Below are positions 22,514-34,859 of a DNA stretch of 64,000 nt, piece after piece. The stretch covers positions 120,742,462 through 120,806,461 of the forward strand of contig NC_035443.2 of NCBI RefSeq assembly GCF_002127325.2, read 5' to 3'. The DNA comes from Helianthus annuus. Lineage: Eukaryota; Streptophyta; Magnoliopsida; Asterales; Asteraceae. Below the pieces are notes generated by a model. It did not search any database. It had not been told where the DNA came from and saw only the letters and a program-made list of their open reading frames with translations. The position numbers were made by a program, and so were the translations under genes. Positions within the stretch are counted from its first letter, which is position 1; each line of letters opens with the position of its first letter.

Positions 22514-23430
22514 TTTTATCCTTCGTGAAGAAACACATCAAGAAAACACATCGTATTAATCTACTTGTTAATCTGTTTGTTGTTAAAACACAGCGTCAAG
22601 AAATCCTCCAGCATTACCAGCATGGATGGTAAAACACAGCGTATGAATCTGCTTGCTGTTAAAACACAATGTCAAGAAATCCTCCAGCATTACCAGCTTG
22701 CTAATCTGCTTGCTGTTAAAACACAGCGTCAAGAAATCTTCCAGCATTACCAGCATGGATGGTAAAACACAGCGTGTGAATCTGCTTGCTGTTGAAACAC
22801 AGCGTATGAATCTACTTGAATGCTAAAACACAACTGTATGAATATGGTTGTTGTTAAAACACAACTGTATGAATCTGAATGCTAAAACACAACTGTATGA
22901 ATCTGCTTGCTGTTAAAACACAACTGTATGAATTTGCTTGCTGTTAAAACACAATTGTATGAATCTGAATGCTAAAACACAACTGTATGAATCTGCTTGC
23001 TGTTAAAACACAACTGTATGAATCTGTTTACTGTTAAGACACATCACCAAGAACAAGCTGATGGTTTTGCAATTAAATGTTAATAACCATCTCCACAATC
23101 AATAAGTGTGTTTGAAGCCATGATTTTTCTCTCTGGAAAATATATTGAATACGAATACTGCTGGTGAAGAAGAAAACGATAGAAAGAATTGTATATACAT
23201 ATGATTTGAATGAGATTTGGATTCGAAACACAACCAAAATTCCGAAAATCATGGACATAATCAGTTACCTTCGAGATCATGCAATGTTAGTTAATGAAAT
23301 ATAAATTTCAAAATTAAAATGTAAATTAAATAATTGCCCATCTAGTTAAAATAACTCAATGCCACATGTCTAATTCTCATTGCTTCCTAGACTTTTTAGG
23401 AAAAATACACTTTCTACCCAACTCCTACCC
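22219..23430. mobile_element. 1.2-kb inverted-repeat element related to 20790-21996
   Basis: GGAAAGTGTGTTTTTCCTAG...AGTCTAGGAAGCGA (left) mirrors GTAGAAAGTGTATTTTTCCT...AGTCTAGGAAGCAA (inverse of right). The TTTTTCCTA-AAAGT-TAGGAAG core is shared with the neighbouring element, so they are one family. The left tip is degenerate. Inside are a CT microsatellite (22442-22510) and a tandem array. Confidence 0.7.
22590..23040. repeat. Tandem array of TTAAAACACA(A/G)-type units
   Basis: Repeated units of about 27-31 bases, GTTAAAACACAACTGTATGA plus ATCTGCTTGCT, with a second class AAACACAGCGTCAAGAAATC. Copy 2 has the same array at 36590-37050. There are no spacers of CRISPR type; it is a transposon-internal minisatellite. 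Confidence 0.85.
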
Positions 23431-23477
<47 letters not shown>

Positions 23478-23515
23478 ATTAACATACAAAAAATATAGTA
23501 TCAAAATAAAAACAA

Positions 23516-24802
23516 TCATTCTTCGTCGTCTTCGTCGGTTTTGAACCCAGGAATCGTTGAAACATGATCCACCAAATCAGATCGAAGGTTGTGATGTATA
23601 TCCCTTGACTTGATCAAAAATTCATTTGTCGATTTATCTTCGTCTATAACTGTTACGTTATCTGGTTGGGGGTCATCGTCATCATAGTAGGTAACGACCG
23701 CTCTACCTTCATCCTCCAAAATCATGTTGTGAAAAATGATACATGCGTACATCACGTTTCCAATATGATCCTTGTCCCATAGTCGACAAGGCATTGCCAA
23801 TATTCGCCACCTTTTCTTCAAAACACCGAACGCTCGCTCGATGTCTTTACGTGCAGCCATTTGGACCCTGTTAAACTTTTATCTCTTTGGATCTATGGTA
23901 CCGTGTCTTATGAACGATTTTACGAAAACCCCTTACTCCAGGTAAATCCCATCAACTAGATAGTACCCATACACGTACTCAATCTCGTTCACAAAGAAAC
24001 TTCCTTTAGGTCCTATACCATTTACCCGATCATTGAAAAGGGGCGAGTGGTTTATGATGGTAATATCGTTATGTGAACCTAGCATACCGAAGAACGCATG
24101 CCATATCCAAAGATCTTGGGACGCAACCGCTTCAAGCATGATGGCTGGCATCCCGTGATATCCACTCGTGTGAGCGCCTTGCCATGCGGTTGGACATAGT
24201 TCCCAAGACCATTTCATACAATCTAAACTACCTAGCATCTCGAGTAGTCCATGATAATCGGCGTGATGTTCCAATATTTGTTGCATGTCACTGAACGACG
24301 GCTTTCTCAAATATCTTTTCTTATAAAGTTCTAAAATACACGAACAAAAGCTGTGAAGACTTTCTCTAGCTACACGTGCAGACATTTTTAAATAGTAATC
24401 CATAATGTCCGAACTATTGTCGTACGCTAACTGTCTAAGTGCGGCCGTGACCTTTTGCCACGTACTAAATCCTAATTGCCCGGTTACATCCGGTTTTTGT
24501 TGGAAAAAAACATACTTCTCCTCAACATCCCTAGATATCCTTAAAAATAAGTTTCTACTCATACGAAAACGACGCCTAAACATTTGTTCATCATACTTAG
24601 GTTCGGCTGAGATATAATCGCTTACCAACAAATTGTTAGCGGTGTGCCGTTCACGAGCGATGTACCTCATCCGTTTAGGTTTCGAAGTCTCTTCCTCATC
24701 GTCTTCCACGATAGCTTTCACCACCGTCACGATCGTTTGTAGAAATATTTCCGCACCATCGTCAACTGATGATGACGATTCACTTGAACTTGAAGAATTC
24801 AT
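23516..24802 (-). pseudogene. PIF/Harbinger transposase (HARBI1-like nuclease), copy 1
   Basis: The ATG at 24802 begins an acidic Ser-rich N-terminus (MNSSSSSESSSS). RFRMSRNLFLRI and the DDE nuclease follow: GSLDCMKW (first Asp), GMLGSHNDI (second Asp) and, in the downstream part 23516-23860, ARKDIERAFGVLKKRWRI (Glu). The middle is broken: at 23933-23935 a stop replaces what is normally Trp after GIYLE/GIYPE, the frame shifts, and another stop lies near 23880. Copy 2 shares these breaks, so the gene was dead before the duplication. The C-terminus is acidic (KTDEDDEE). The DNA-binding partner of Harbinger systems was not found. Confidence 0.9.
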
Positions 24803-24885
24803 GTCAAGATTGTGTTTTATGTATTTGATATTGTGTGAGAAAAATGTTAAATATGGAAGGGTATTTATATAAGAAAAATGTAAAA

Positions 24886-26436
24886 ACTTTGGACACGACA
24901 TGACTACAACTACTAAGTTTTTACCCAACGACAAGGACATCGACATACTACATAAGCTTAAATACATATGACCAAAACTTAACCCATATCAAAATAATTT
25001 GTGACAGAAGCGTGAGGCGGGCGTAGATCAAGTGTGCACGTTCCAAGCCGTCCATACGCCTAAGTCGAGGATTTACCTACATTCAACAACAAGTTTTAAA
25101 AAGTTAGTCCTATTACTTATTTTGCTTACGATACACTTATTAACCGCATTCGTTTAAATTCATTCATTATCATTATGCATTCGATTTACCCATTTAAATG
25201 GATAAAGCATATATTCTCATAAAGAGATTCAAGCGTACCATTTACAACCTGGTAACATCGGGTTGATTGCTTTCAACATAAACCTTTCGTTCTATCCGTA
25301 ATACGGATTTAACTTCATACATACAATTTTGCTTACACGACCACCCGTTCTAGACGGATGGTATCATATCCTTACTCGACCGAGTTTACACGAACCAGTC
25401 GACTTGCATAGTTTAACATAGTTCTTCGTTAGCATAACCAAATCCGCAAGGGATTTACTATTCATTCACTAACCCCGTAATCATTATAACAAGGGTTGTT
25501 CGATATAATTTCTAACAAAATATAAGTAAAGTTTTGTATGCAACGGAACATACCTCGGTCTTGTACACCTTCCTCTCTACTAGTGTTCGTGCTTTCTTCC
25601 TTCACGCCTACATTATAACATTCGTTTGCTTACTTAGTCAAATTCAAATCATTTCAGCATTTTCTTTTCATACTACACATATAATCATCTCTTAAGCATT
25701 TTATCAAACACTTGGTGGGCATTATATTTACAAGCATAATGTACAAGTATTCATAGCATAGATTCTACTTTGTTTACTTTCTAGTCTAACAAAAAGTCGA
25801 TTAAATTCATATCTTTTCTTTCATTTTATGCTAACTCATCTAATTCACCTATCAGATACAAGATCATGCATCAATTCACAATTGTAAGCATATTATAGAA
25901 ATCATCATGTTCATCAAAGTCTTACAACAAATGAGTATAAACCCTAACCCTTTCAATAATCAAAATCAAACAAAATTCTCAATCTATTGTGAGTTCCTAA
26001 CTTACAATTGCACAAGAATTGCACCTAATTTCACGTTTGGGTTAAAAACCCACTTCTCATCACTCACCAAAACAGGATTTTCGACTTACCTATTGATGTT
26101 CAAGCTTAGATGGTTGCAAATTCGGGTTCTAGCATTGCTTTGGGCTCTCAATTTCTTCCTAATCTTGAGAATCTCTGAAAGCTAGGGTTTCCCCCCTTGG
26201 TCTCTGCTTCTGATCGAACAACAACACACACCAGTGTGTTTGTTTTTGTGAATTTTCTAGAGTAATAAAACTTTCATCACAATTACAAATTCAGCCCCTA
26301 TGGTTATAAGTGTTGATAATTATCACACTAACTTTCTGTCTTATTAACTAATATCACATTTTTTTTAACTTGGTTAATTCTTACAAGTTATACACTTAAA
26401 GTAGCATAAATGAATAGCATATTTTGGGGTGTTACA
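24886..26436 (-). repeat. Gypsy B 3' LTR (left), outer 161 bases missing
   Basis: It carries the left-LTR diagnostic bases listed for 11159-12424 and has no copia insertion at the equivalent point (about 25190). An 18-base stretch (CATGGAATAATCATTATA-like) present in the other copies is absent near 25485. The inner edge is GTGTTACA at 26436. Confidence 0.9.
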
Positions 26437-27377
26437 AGTCTACCCCCCTTAAAAGAGGTTTCGTCCCCGAAACCTGGGCACATAACGAATTTAAATATTG
26501 ACATACCGAAGAGAAAAGGGTAGTATCTTCGCATTTCATCTTCTGATTCCCACGTAAGTTCCGACCCCTTTCGGTGCTGCAATTGCACCAACACTTGTTT
26601 AACAGCTTTGTTGCGTAGGTTCTTCACCTTGACGTCTTTAATGGCTATTGGACTTTCGACATAATTTAACCCCTCGTCTAACTCGATATCATCGAGAGGT
26701 ACTAATGTTGTTTCATCCGCAAGACACTTTCTCAATTGCGATACGTGGAAGGTATTGTGAATTCCGTCCAGAGTAGGCGGTAATTCTAATCGATATGCAA
26801 CTTTTCCAACTCGAGCTAAGATTTTAAATGGTCCGATGTAACGAGGACCTAACTTACCCCGTTTGCGAAAACGGATTATGCCCTTCCATGGTGATACTTC
26901 CAATAGAACATAATCTCCGACCTGAAATTCAATAGGGCGCCTTCCCTTGTCTGCATAAGCTTTTTGTCGTTCCTGGGCTGCTTTCAAACGAGCTCTAATC
27001 AATTCAATCTTTTCATTTGTTACTGCTATTAAATCACTCGGCGCGAGCTCCCTTTGCCCCACTTCACCCCAACATACGGGAGTTCTACATTTTCTCCCGT
27101 ATAGTAGTTCGTAAGGTGCCATTTGAATACCACTATGGTAACTATTATTATAAGAAAATTCCACTAGTGGTAAATGGTCATCCCAACTTCCCCCAAAATC
27201 TAAGGCACACGCCCTCAGCATATCAACAAATGTTTGAATGGTTCTTTCTGACTGGCCGTCAGTTTGAGGGTGGTAGGCGGTACTTATGTGTAATTTCGTT
27301 CCCACACTCTCGTGAAACTTTTGCCAGTAACGAGAAGTAAATCTAGTGTCCCGATCCGAGACAATTGACACGGGCAC
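26388..27377 (-). pseudogene. pol: Gypsy B integrase C-terminal part
   Basis: It resumes right after the stop at 27384-27386 with [16 protein letters not shown] (second catalytic Asp). It contains [13 protein letters not shown] with the catalytic Glu, the GPF-type region ([14 protein letters not shown]) and the chromodomain-like end. Tyr is intact here where A has its stop. The tail overlaps the polypurine tract and runs into the LTR. Confidence 0.9.
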
Positions 27378-27383
27378 CCCGTG

Positions 27384-29954
27384 TTAAGATATAATCTCGT
27401 TCATGTAAATTTCCGCCATTTTCTCGGAAGAATAAGCTTCTTTAATGGGTAGAAAGTGAGCACTTTTCGTAAGTCGGTCTACGATTACCCATATTCTATT
27501 ATTATGCCCCTTTTTTGTTTTAGGAAGCTTGGTTATTAAATCCATCGTTAGTTCCTCCCACTTCCATACCGGTATCTCCAAAGGTTGTGATTCTCCGTAG
27601 GGCTTTTGATGTTCCGCTTTCACTTGAGAGCATGTTAAGCATTTTGCGATATATTTGACGATATCGCGTTCCATACCCGGCCACCAATAATTTGTCTTCA
27701 AGTCCCGATACATCTTTGTAGCCCCGGGGTGGACCGAATATCGTGACTTATGTGCCTCGTCGAGTAGAGCGGCCTTGACTTCGCAGAATCGTGGTATCCA
27801 AATTTGGTCAAATCGCGTCTTGAGTCCAGTCAAATTTTCTTCTAGTTTATCAATTACACCTTTTAATCTTTCTTTCTTTAAGTCTCCCGCTGCAAGCGAC
27901 CTTATTTGGGAATCCCGTATCATTTCAAGCAAACGTGGTGTAACTATCATTTTCATGGATCTCACACGAATTGAAGGTGGAGTCTCTTTTCGGCTTAGTG
28001 CATTCGCCACCACATTCGCTTTTCCCGGGTGATAAAGGATATCGCAATCATAGTCTTTAATCGGTTCTAACCATCTTCGTTGCCTCATATTCAAGTCTTT
28101 ATGTTCAAAGAAATACTTGAGGCTTTTATGATCCGAGTAAATTGTACATTTCGTACCATATAGGTAGTGTCTCCAAATTTTTAAGGCGAACACTACCGCC
28201 GCCAATTCCAGACCATGTGTAGGGTAGTTTATCTTGTGAGGTTTTAGTTGCCGCGAAGCATATGCAATAACCCTTCCCCTTTGCATTAAAACACAACCTA
28301 GACCCTGCCGTGAAGCGTCTGAATAAACAACCAGATCTTCAGTCCCATCTGGCAAAGTCAAAACCGGAGGACTCGACAATTTCTCCTTTAATATACGAAA
28401 GGCCTCTTCCTGTTCTGTACCCCATACAAACTTTTCTTTCTTTCTCGTCAGTTTGGTTAAAGGTAGAGCTATCTTCGAGAAATCCTGTATGAACCGTCTG
28501 TAGTATCCCGTGAGGCCTAGAAAACTTCTTATCTCAGTCGGATTCTTCGGGGAAACCCACTTCATTACGACATCAATTTTGGACGGATCTACTAAGACAC
28601 CCTCCGAATTGATCACATGCCCCAGAAACTGCACTTCTCTGAGCCAAAAGGCGCATTTTGAGAATTTCGCGTAGAGTTTCTCCTTACGGAGAACTTCAAG
28701 TACTTCACGCAAGTGCCTTGCATGCTCGGCTTTGCTTCGCGAGTAAACTAGAATATCGTCTATGAACACGATCACAGATTTATCTAACATAGGTCGGCAT
28801 ACCCGGTTCATAAGATCCATAAACGCAGCCGGCGCATTCGTCAATCCAAACGACATGACTAGAAATTCATAGTGCCTATAACGGGTTCTAAACGCGGTCT
28901 TTGGAATATCTTCTTCCCGTACTCTAACTTGATGGTACCCCGAACGCAGGTCTATCTTAGAGAACCAACTCGCCCCTTGTAATTGATCAAAAAGGTCGTC
29001 AATTCTATGTAAAGGGTAGCGGTTCTTTATGGTTAGCTTATTTAATTCTCTATAGTCGATGCACATGCGCATCGACCCGTCTTTCTTTTTAACAAATAAG
29101 ACAGGTGCTCCCCAAGGCGACACACTTGGGCGTATGAAGCCCTTATCTAGAAGATCTTGTAATTGTGTCATTAATTCCCGCATCTCAGTGGGAGCCAACC
29201 TATAGGGAGCTTTCGCACCCGGATTCAATTTGATTCGAAACTCTACTTCTCGCTCGGGAGGGAGCCCCGGCAATTCTTCCGGAAATACATCAGGAAATTT
29301 GTTCCCAATTTCGACATCTTCAAGTTTCGGGGAACCTTGTTGAGTATCTACCACATAATCTAAATATGCCCTACTCCCATTGAGCACATACTTAATGGCT
29401 TGAACAAGGGTACATAGCTCCGCTTCCACCTTTCTTTCGCCTTGTATATTTAATCGCCTTCCACTTGGAGATTGGATAAGTATTGTTTTGGTTTCACAAT
29501 TTATCTCCGCGTGGTTTTGGGACATCCAATCCATACCTACTATTACTTTAAATTCCCCCAAAATCATAGATATAAGATCGATGTCAAACTCCTCATCTTC
29601 GATGGTTAATTTACAACTCCTACATATTTCGTGCAACAAATAATTTTTGCTATCGGCTATTTCTACTTCTAAGGGTATCGACATTCGTTCAACCTTAAAT
29701 GGAGGATGTTGTACAATTTCGTTTGAAATAAACGACATAGTGGCTCCGGTATCAAATAAAACATAAACCGGTATAGAGTTCAATAGAGAGATACCTGAGA
29801 CCACATTTGGATGGGACTTGGTTTCTTCGGATGTGATTTGGAACATCCTTCCTTTAGTCTTAGAACCCTCTTGCTTCTTATCTTCCTTTTTCGATTCTTG
29901 CTGAAGTTTTGGGCATTCTGATTTAATGTGTCCCCTTTCAAACAATTGAAACAA
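27384..29954 (-). pseudogene. pol: Gypsy B protease, RT, RNase H and N-terminal integrase
   Basis: An 856-codon frame from the zinc-knuckle remnant ([10 protein letters not shown]) through protease ([10 protein letters not shown]), RT (FIDDILVYS), RNase H ([11 protein letters not shown]) and the integrase zinc site and first Asp (MDLITKLPK). It is the best-preserved pol in the window. It ends at 27384-27386 where A reads CGA (Arg) and B reads TAA, a change of both bases of a CpG. The listed start is inside gag because a base is lost near 29941, so it is not a genuine initiation site. Confidence 0.92.
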
Positions 29955-30189
29955 GTCTTCGGGTTATTTGGGCATTGATAAGATGAATGCCCCTCCTTAC
30001 CGCATTTGTAGCACCCCTTTTTGCCTAACAGGCACTCTCCAGTATGGAGTTTTCCACAAGTCTTACAAGGAGTAATTCCACCCTTCGATTTTTCCTTCCT
30101 CCCTTGGTCTTGAAACTTTCCCTTTTTAGATGGACCCGAACTTGCACCCTTTTCACTTGATCTCTTTTCACCGCGTTCTTCTTGTCTCT

Positions 30190-30936
30190 TTATTTCAATT
30201 TCTCTATCTCGTGCCAGATTGATAAGTTCATCAAGGGTCTCACATTCGAGGGAGTGATGAATTCCCTAAATTCCGCCTTTAATACCCCGTAGAAACGATT
30301 GATCTTCATCCTTTCAGTCTTCACAAAATCTCCGCAAAACTTCATCTTATCCATGAAGATATTTGATATCTCATTTATTGACTCATTTTTCTGTCGAAGG
30401 CGCAAGAAATCCTCCTGAATCTTATCAATAGCCGACTGAGGACAATGGTATCTCATAAAGGGCTCCTTAAATTCTTGCCAGGTCATTAATTGGAGTCTGT
30501 CTTCCCCTATTTCCTTGCTATACGCATCCCACCAATCTTTTGCTTGAAGAGTGAGTTGGCCAGTAGCGAACATCACCTGATCTTCCTTATCACATCGACT
30601 TCGTATAAATACCGCTTCTATATTCGAAATCCATCTTTGGCATGCGATCGGATCAATTTTACCATCATATGTTGCAGGATTGCACGCCATGAAGTCTTTG
30701 TACGTGCATCGTCGTTCCTTGCCTTTATTTCTAGACCCTTCAATCAGTTCTTTCAATTCCTCGATCTTACTAGTCATCATAGCATCCACGACTCCCAAAA
30801 CCCGGATTTCTACCTCTTGAGCTAATCGTGGAAGATGGGCTTGCATAACCCCTTCCGCCACCTCCGTGACCCTACGGTTAAAGGCTTCTTAACGAGTCGT
30901 GTCATCATCCTCATTAACGTTTCTTGCATCAGCCAT
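30190..30936 (-). pseudogene. gag: Gypsy B gag core, nonsense and frameshift
   Basis: Same gag core as A (CNPATYDG, LTLQAKDWWDAY, WQEFKEPFMRY). The equivalent ATG is at 30936, but a CAA-to-TAA change near 30890 stops it after about 15 codons; a long frame restarts from an internal codon at 30861. The shared frameshift near 30254 diverts the end to 30190. Confidence 0.88.
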
Positions 30937-31262
30937 ATACACAATGTCATATTTCGTTTAATACAAATCATAAGCTTTCCGTATATCATAGTTCATTAAC
31001 CCGTGTTCATTTCATTCATACTTTTACATTTTAGATCTTTATCCACTTTTAAAGTTTTCATCATTTGTCCACATCACTCGACATATTACCTTTAGCTTTT
31101 ATAATTTCATTCGCTCGTAACCACTACCCGTGATTACATCTACCTTTTTAGGCCTTATATGGGCCTCACTTGACTAAAAAGTCAGCTTTCAAACAACTCG
31201 GGGACTCGAAATACGAAAAATTACATAAATGGAGAAGTTCCGGCGGACCAGACTTCCGCTAG

Positions 31263-31398
31263 CCGTCGGCGACGGTCTAGCCTCCCGTCGGCGACGGGTC
31301 CGGGAAAGTGGCGTCGGCTAACTTTTACCGTAGACAGGTAATTAAGGCGTCGGCTGAATAGGGGCGTCGGCGACGGCCACATAACCCGTCGGCGACGG
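31263..31398 (-). repeat. CGTCGGCGACG palindrome cluster in gypsy B leader
   Basis: Four full palindromes and two half-copies at the same spacing as in element A. They are unchanged in sequence although CpG sites elsewhere in these elements have mutated. Confidence 0.85.
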
Positions 31399-31680
31399 TC
31401 TTTCTATTGCCGGAACGCTGCTGGACTTATTTTTGGCTGACCCGAGCATTTCCTGGGTCCGTTTTCAGCAGCGCTGGTCCCGAGACTTCTTATTCCACCC
31501 CCAATATCATTTCATAGCATACGTAACTTAAAATCTTAAGCCGTGAATACATTATACATTCTCATACTAAACGAATATTTAAAACTTTACCTCGTTGACG
31601 ATCTCGGAGCGAGCACACTTTTGCGTGAGCCATCGGTTTGAGTTCAAGCATTATCACCCTCGCTCGAATCTCTCAAACCT

Positions 31681-31694
31681 TGGCTCTAATACCA
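31681..31694 (-). other. Gypsy B primer-binding site, one mismatch
   Basis: On the minus strand TGGTATTAGAGCCA, with one C-to-T change from the tRNA-Met complement seen in A. Confidence 0.85.
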
Positions 31695-31697
31695 ACT

Positions 31698-33430
31698 TGA
31701 TACGCCCCATACATTAATTAATTCGATGTGTATAATAAAGTAGGAAAATTTTTGAAAATTTCGGCATGACCTATTCAATTAAAACCATTAATAACCTGTT
31801 TTACACAAACAAACTTCAACATTTAACATCTTTGACAAACCCCAAGACGGACAAGGTTTACTTTGGACACGACATGACTACAACTACTAAGTTTTTACCC
31901 AACGACAAGGACATCGACATACTACATAAGCTTAAATACATATGACCAAAACTTAACCCATATCAAAATAATTTGTGACGGAAGCGTGAGGCGGGCGTAG
32001 ATCAAGTGTGCACGTTCCAAGCCGTCCATACGCCTAAGTCGAGGATTTACCTACATTCAACAACAAGTTTTAAAAAGTTAGTCCTATTACTTATTTTGCT
32101 TACGATACACTTATTAACCGCATTCGTTTAAATTCATTCATTATCATTATGCATTCGATTTACCCATTTAAATGGATAAAGCATATATTCTCACAAAGAG
32201 ATTCAAGCGTACCGTTTACAACCCGGTAACATCGGGTTGATTACTTTCAACATAAACCTTTCGTTCTATCCGTAATACGGATTTAACTTCATACATACAA
32301 TTTTGCTTACACGACCACCCGTTCTAGACGGATGGTATCATATTCTTACTCAACCGAGTTTACACGAACCGGTCGACTTGCATAGTTTAACATAATTCTT
32401 CGTTAGCATAACCAAATCCGCAAGGGATTTGCTATTCATTCACTAACACCGTAATACTTATAACATGGAATAATCATTATAACAAGGGTTGTTCGATATA
32501 ATTTCTAACAAAATATAAGTAAAGTTTTGTATGCAACGGAACATACCTAGGTCTTGTACACCTTCCGCTCTACTAGTGTTCGTGCTTTCTTCCTTCACGC
32601 CTACATTATAACATTCGTTTGCTTACTTAGTCAAATTCAAATCATTTCAGCATTTTCTTTTCATACTACACATATAATCATCTCTTAAGCATTTTATCAG
32701 ACACTTGGTGGGCATTATATTTACAAGCATAATGTACAAGTATTCATAGCATAGATTCTACTTTGTTTACTTTCTAGTCTAACAAAAAGTCGATTAAATT
32801 CATATCTTTTCTTTCAATTTTATGCTAACTCATCTAATTTACCTATCAGATACAAGATCATGCATCAATTCACAATTGTAAGCATATTATAGAAATCATC
32901 ATGTTCATCAAAGTCTTACAACAAATGGGTATAAACCCTAACCCTTTCAATAATCGAAATCAAACAAAATTCTCAATCTATTATGAGTTCCTAACTTACA
33001 ATTGCACAAGAATTGCACCTAATTTCACGTTTGGGTTAAAAACCCACTTCTCATCACTCACCAAAACAGGATTTTCGACTTACCTATTGATGTTCAAGCT
33101 TAGATGGTTGCAAATTCGGGTTCTAGCATTGGTTTGGGCTCTCAATTTCTTTCTAATCTTGAGAATCTCTAAAAGCTAGGGTTTCCCCCCTTGGTCTCTG
33201 CTTCTGATCGAACAACAACACACACCAGTGTGTTTGTTTTTGTGAATTTTCTAGAGTAATAAAACTTTCATCACAATTACAAATTCAGCCCCTATGGTTA
33301 TAAGTGTTGATAATTATCACACTAACTTTCTTTCTTATTAACTAATATCACATTTTTTTTAACTTGGTTAATTCTTACAAGTTATACACTTAAAGTAGCA
33401 TAAATGAATAGCAAATTTTGGGGTGTTACA
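31698..33430 (-). repeat. Gypsy B 5' LTR (right), 1,733 bp
   Basis: Starts TGATACGCCCC, ends GGGGTGTTACA, followed by ATTGAGCAGAG as in A. It carries the right-LTR diagnostic bases. Confidence 0.9.
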
Positions 33431-34097
33431 ATTGAGCAGAGCCTGAAAGATGCGGATTGGCTCTTTTCATCTGCCACTTGTACCTTTGTACCTTCTGAAT
33501 CGGTCATGTGCTATAGATCCTGCGTGACCTTTACTAAGCACGTTATTAGCCCGCGCCGGGTTACGTGTTGGAGACTCATCCAGAATGCTAAGTGTCAAAA
33601 TCAATGCTCTTTCCTGTAACCCGCGCGAGGTTGGGAGTTGAACATCTTGTTGATTAAGGAGTATGGTCCTGCGCGCGACCTGGAAGAAGGTCTGCGCGGC
33701 TTTTTGGGACCATACCCCTTCAGTAGGGCTCAAACAATTTTAAATAATTTTGCGACTCATAATAAAATATGTGTAGGACACAAAATTTTTAAATAATTTT
33801 GTCACTTCTAATAAAATTTGTGTAGGAGCCAATACATTAATGATGATGAAGGAGGAATTTATGGTTGCATTAATAAAACTTGAGTAACTCTTTAAAATAT
33901 TTATTACTATTTTACATCAAAATGTCTATACTACCCTTAGTAATTAAAGAATTAATTAAAAGTTCACAAAAATGATATTTTGATTCACAACCATTGATAA
34001 AAAAATATAGGGTCTAGATTAATTCATTTTTTCTTCTTTTAAGAAGATTTTTCTCAAATGAACCTCCCCCTATATACATACATATATATATATATAC
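33431..34097. other. Spacer right of gypsy B, unclassified
   Basis: Near-identical to 19411-20043. It has an extra stretch with TTTTTTCTTCTTTTAAGAAG near 34030. No gene seen. Confidence 0.5.
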
Positions 34098-34321
34098 ATA
34101 GGGTAGGGTTCTAGAGTAAATACTAATGTATTTGCGAACTGAGTGAACAAATTCTGGCCATTGATTTACACACGTGGATGGCTAGGATTTCATCATCAAA
34201 TCGTAATATACACTAGTGTATTTCATCATCAAATCCTGGCCATTGATCTACACACATGTATGGCCAGGATTAGTTCGCTCAGTTCGCAAACTACACTAGT
34301 GTTCACTCTTGAACCTAATCC

Positions 34322-34324
<3 letters not shown>
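34098..34324. mobile_element. 227-bp inverted-repeat MITE (copy 2)
   Basis: Same ends and TA-rich flanks as 20044-20270, with only point differences. The TA run on its right is longer here. Confidence 0.75.
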
Positions 34325-34354
<30 letters not shown>

Positions 34355-34859
34355 GCATGTAGGGTTCATCCCCTCATTTCCTTACCTCCATCCTCTTTGC
34401 CCCATCCTCACACCCGATCTACGTGATACCTATGTGACTGATCATCCTTCAAGGGAGGACTATCACCATACCGCATAGCCTAACTTGCCTTAATTCTTCA
34501 TTCAAACCATTTAGAAACACGTGGTGCGTCAAAGATCTGGACAAGATTGGTCTATCTCCTTTGTATTTAAAACACTTTTGAACATAATGATACATGATTC
34601 CAATTGTAATGTAACTTTATCTTTGAACCATATCCCTTATCTAACAAAAAGAGGACTTCAATCCAAAACTTTAGGAATTCTAGGTGTGATCTTTGAAGTC
34701 AGCATTAGACCGTGGAGTATGGTGGGGCGGGGGTTTGGAGCATGGGTTGACACGTGGATTATGGGGCACCCAATACCGAAACTCAAGTTCATAGCGGTAT
34801 GGTGGGCGTGGCTGGGGTGGCGTGGCCAAGCCACATCATTTTTTTCTAATATATATATA

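Larger units (their letters stand above)
11159..24885. repeat. Segmental tandem duplication, copy 1
   Basis: This block contains gypsy A, the spacer with its small inverted-repeat element, and most of the Harbinger element. It matches 24886-38922 almost base for base with a shift of about 14,012-14,024. The left end of copy 1 is beyond the window because the copia element interrupts its first LTR. The right end is the abrupt join at about 24885/24886, inside the Harbinger terminal region. Confidence 0.9.
20640..24885 (-). mobile_element. PIF/Harbinger element, copy 1, right end lost
   Basis: It starts GACCGTGGAGTATGG after TTA (20637-20639), as in the complete copy 34708-39117. The right terminal 195 or so bases are missing because the tandem-duplication join cuts in at 24885. 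Three other inverted-repeat elements and repeat arrays lie inside it. The transposase is on the minus strand. Confidence 0.85.
24886..33430 (-). mobile_element. Ty3/gypsy chromovirus-like retrotransposon B
   Basis: Duplicate of element A with the same layout. The left LTR lacks its outer 161 bases at the duplication join. Private lesions are a gag nonsense codon near 30890, a 1-base loss in the second zinc knuckle near 29941 and a stop at 27384. The gag frameshift near 30254 is shared with A. Confidence 0.9.

Noticed and set aside
22590..23040. Regularly spaced repeats that might suggest a CRISPR array
   Set aside because: Units are contiguous minisatellite repeats without unique spacers, lie inside a transposon in plant DNA, and have no cas genes nearby.
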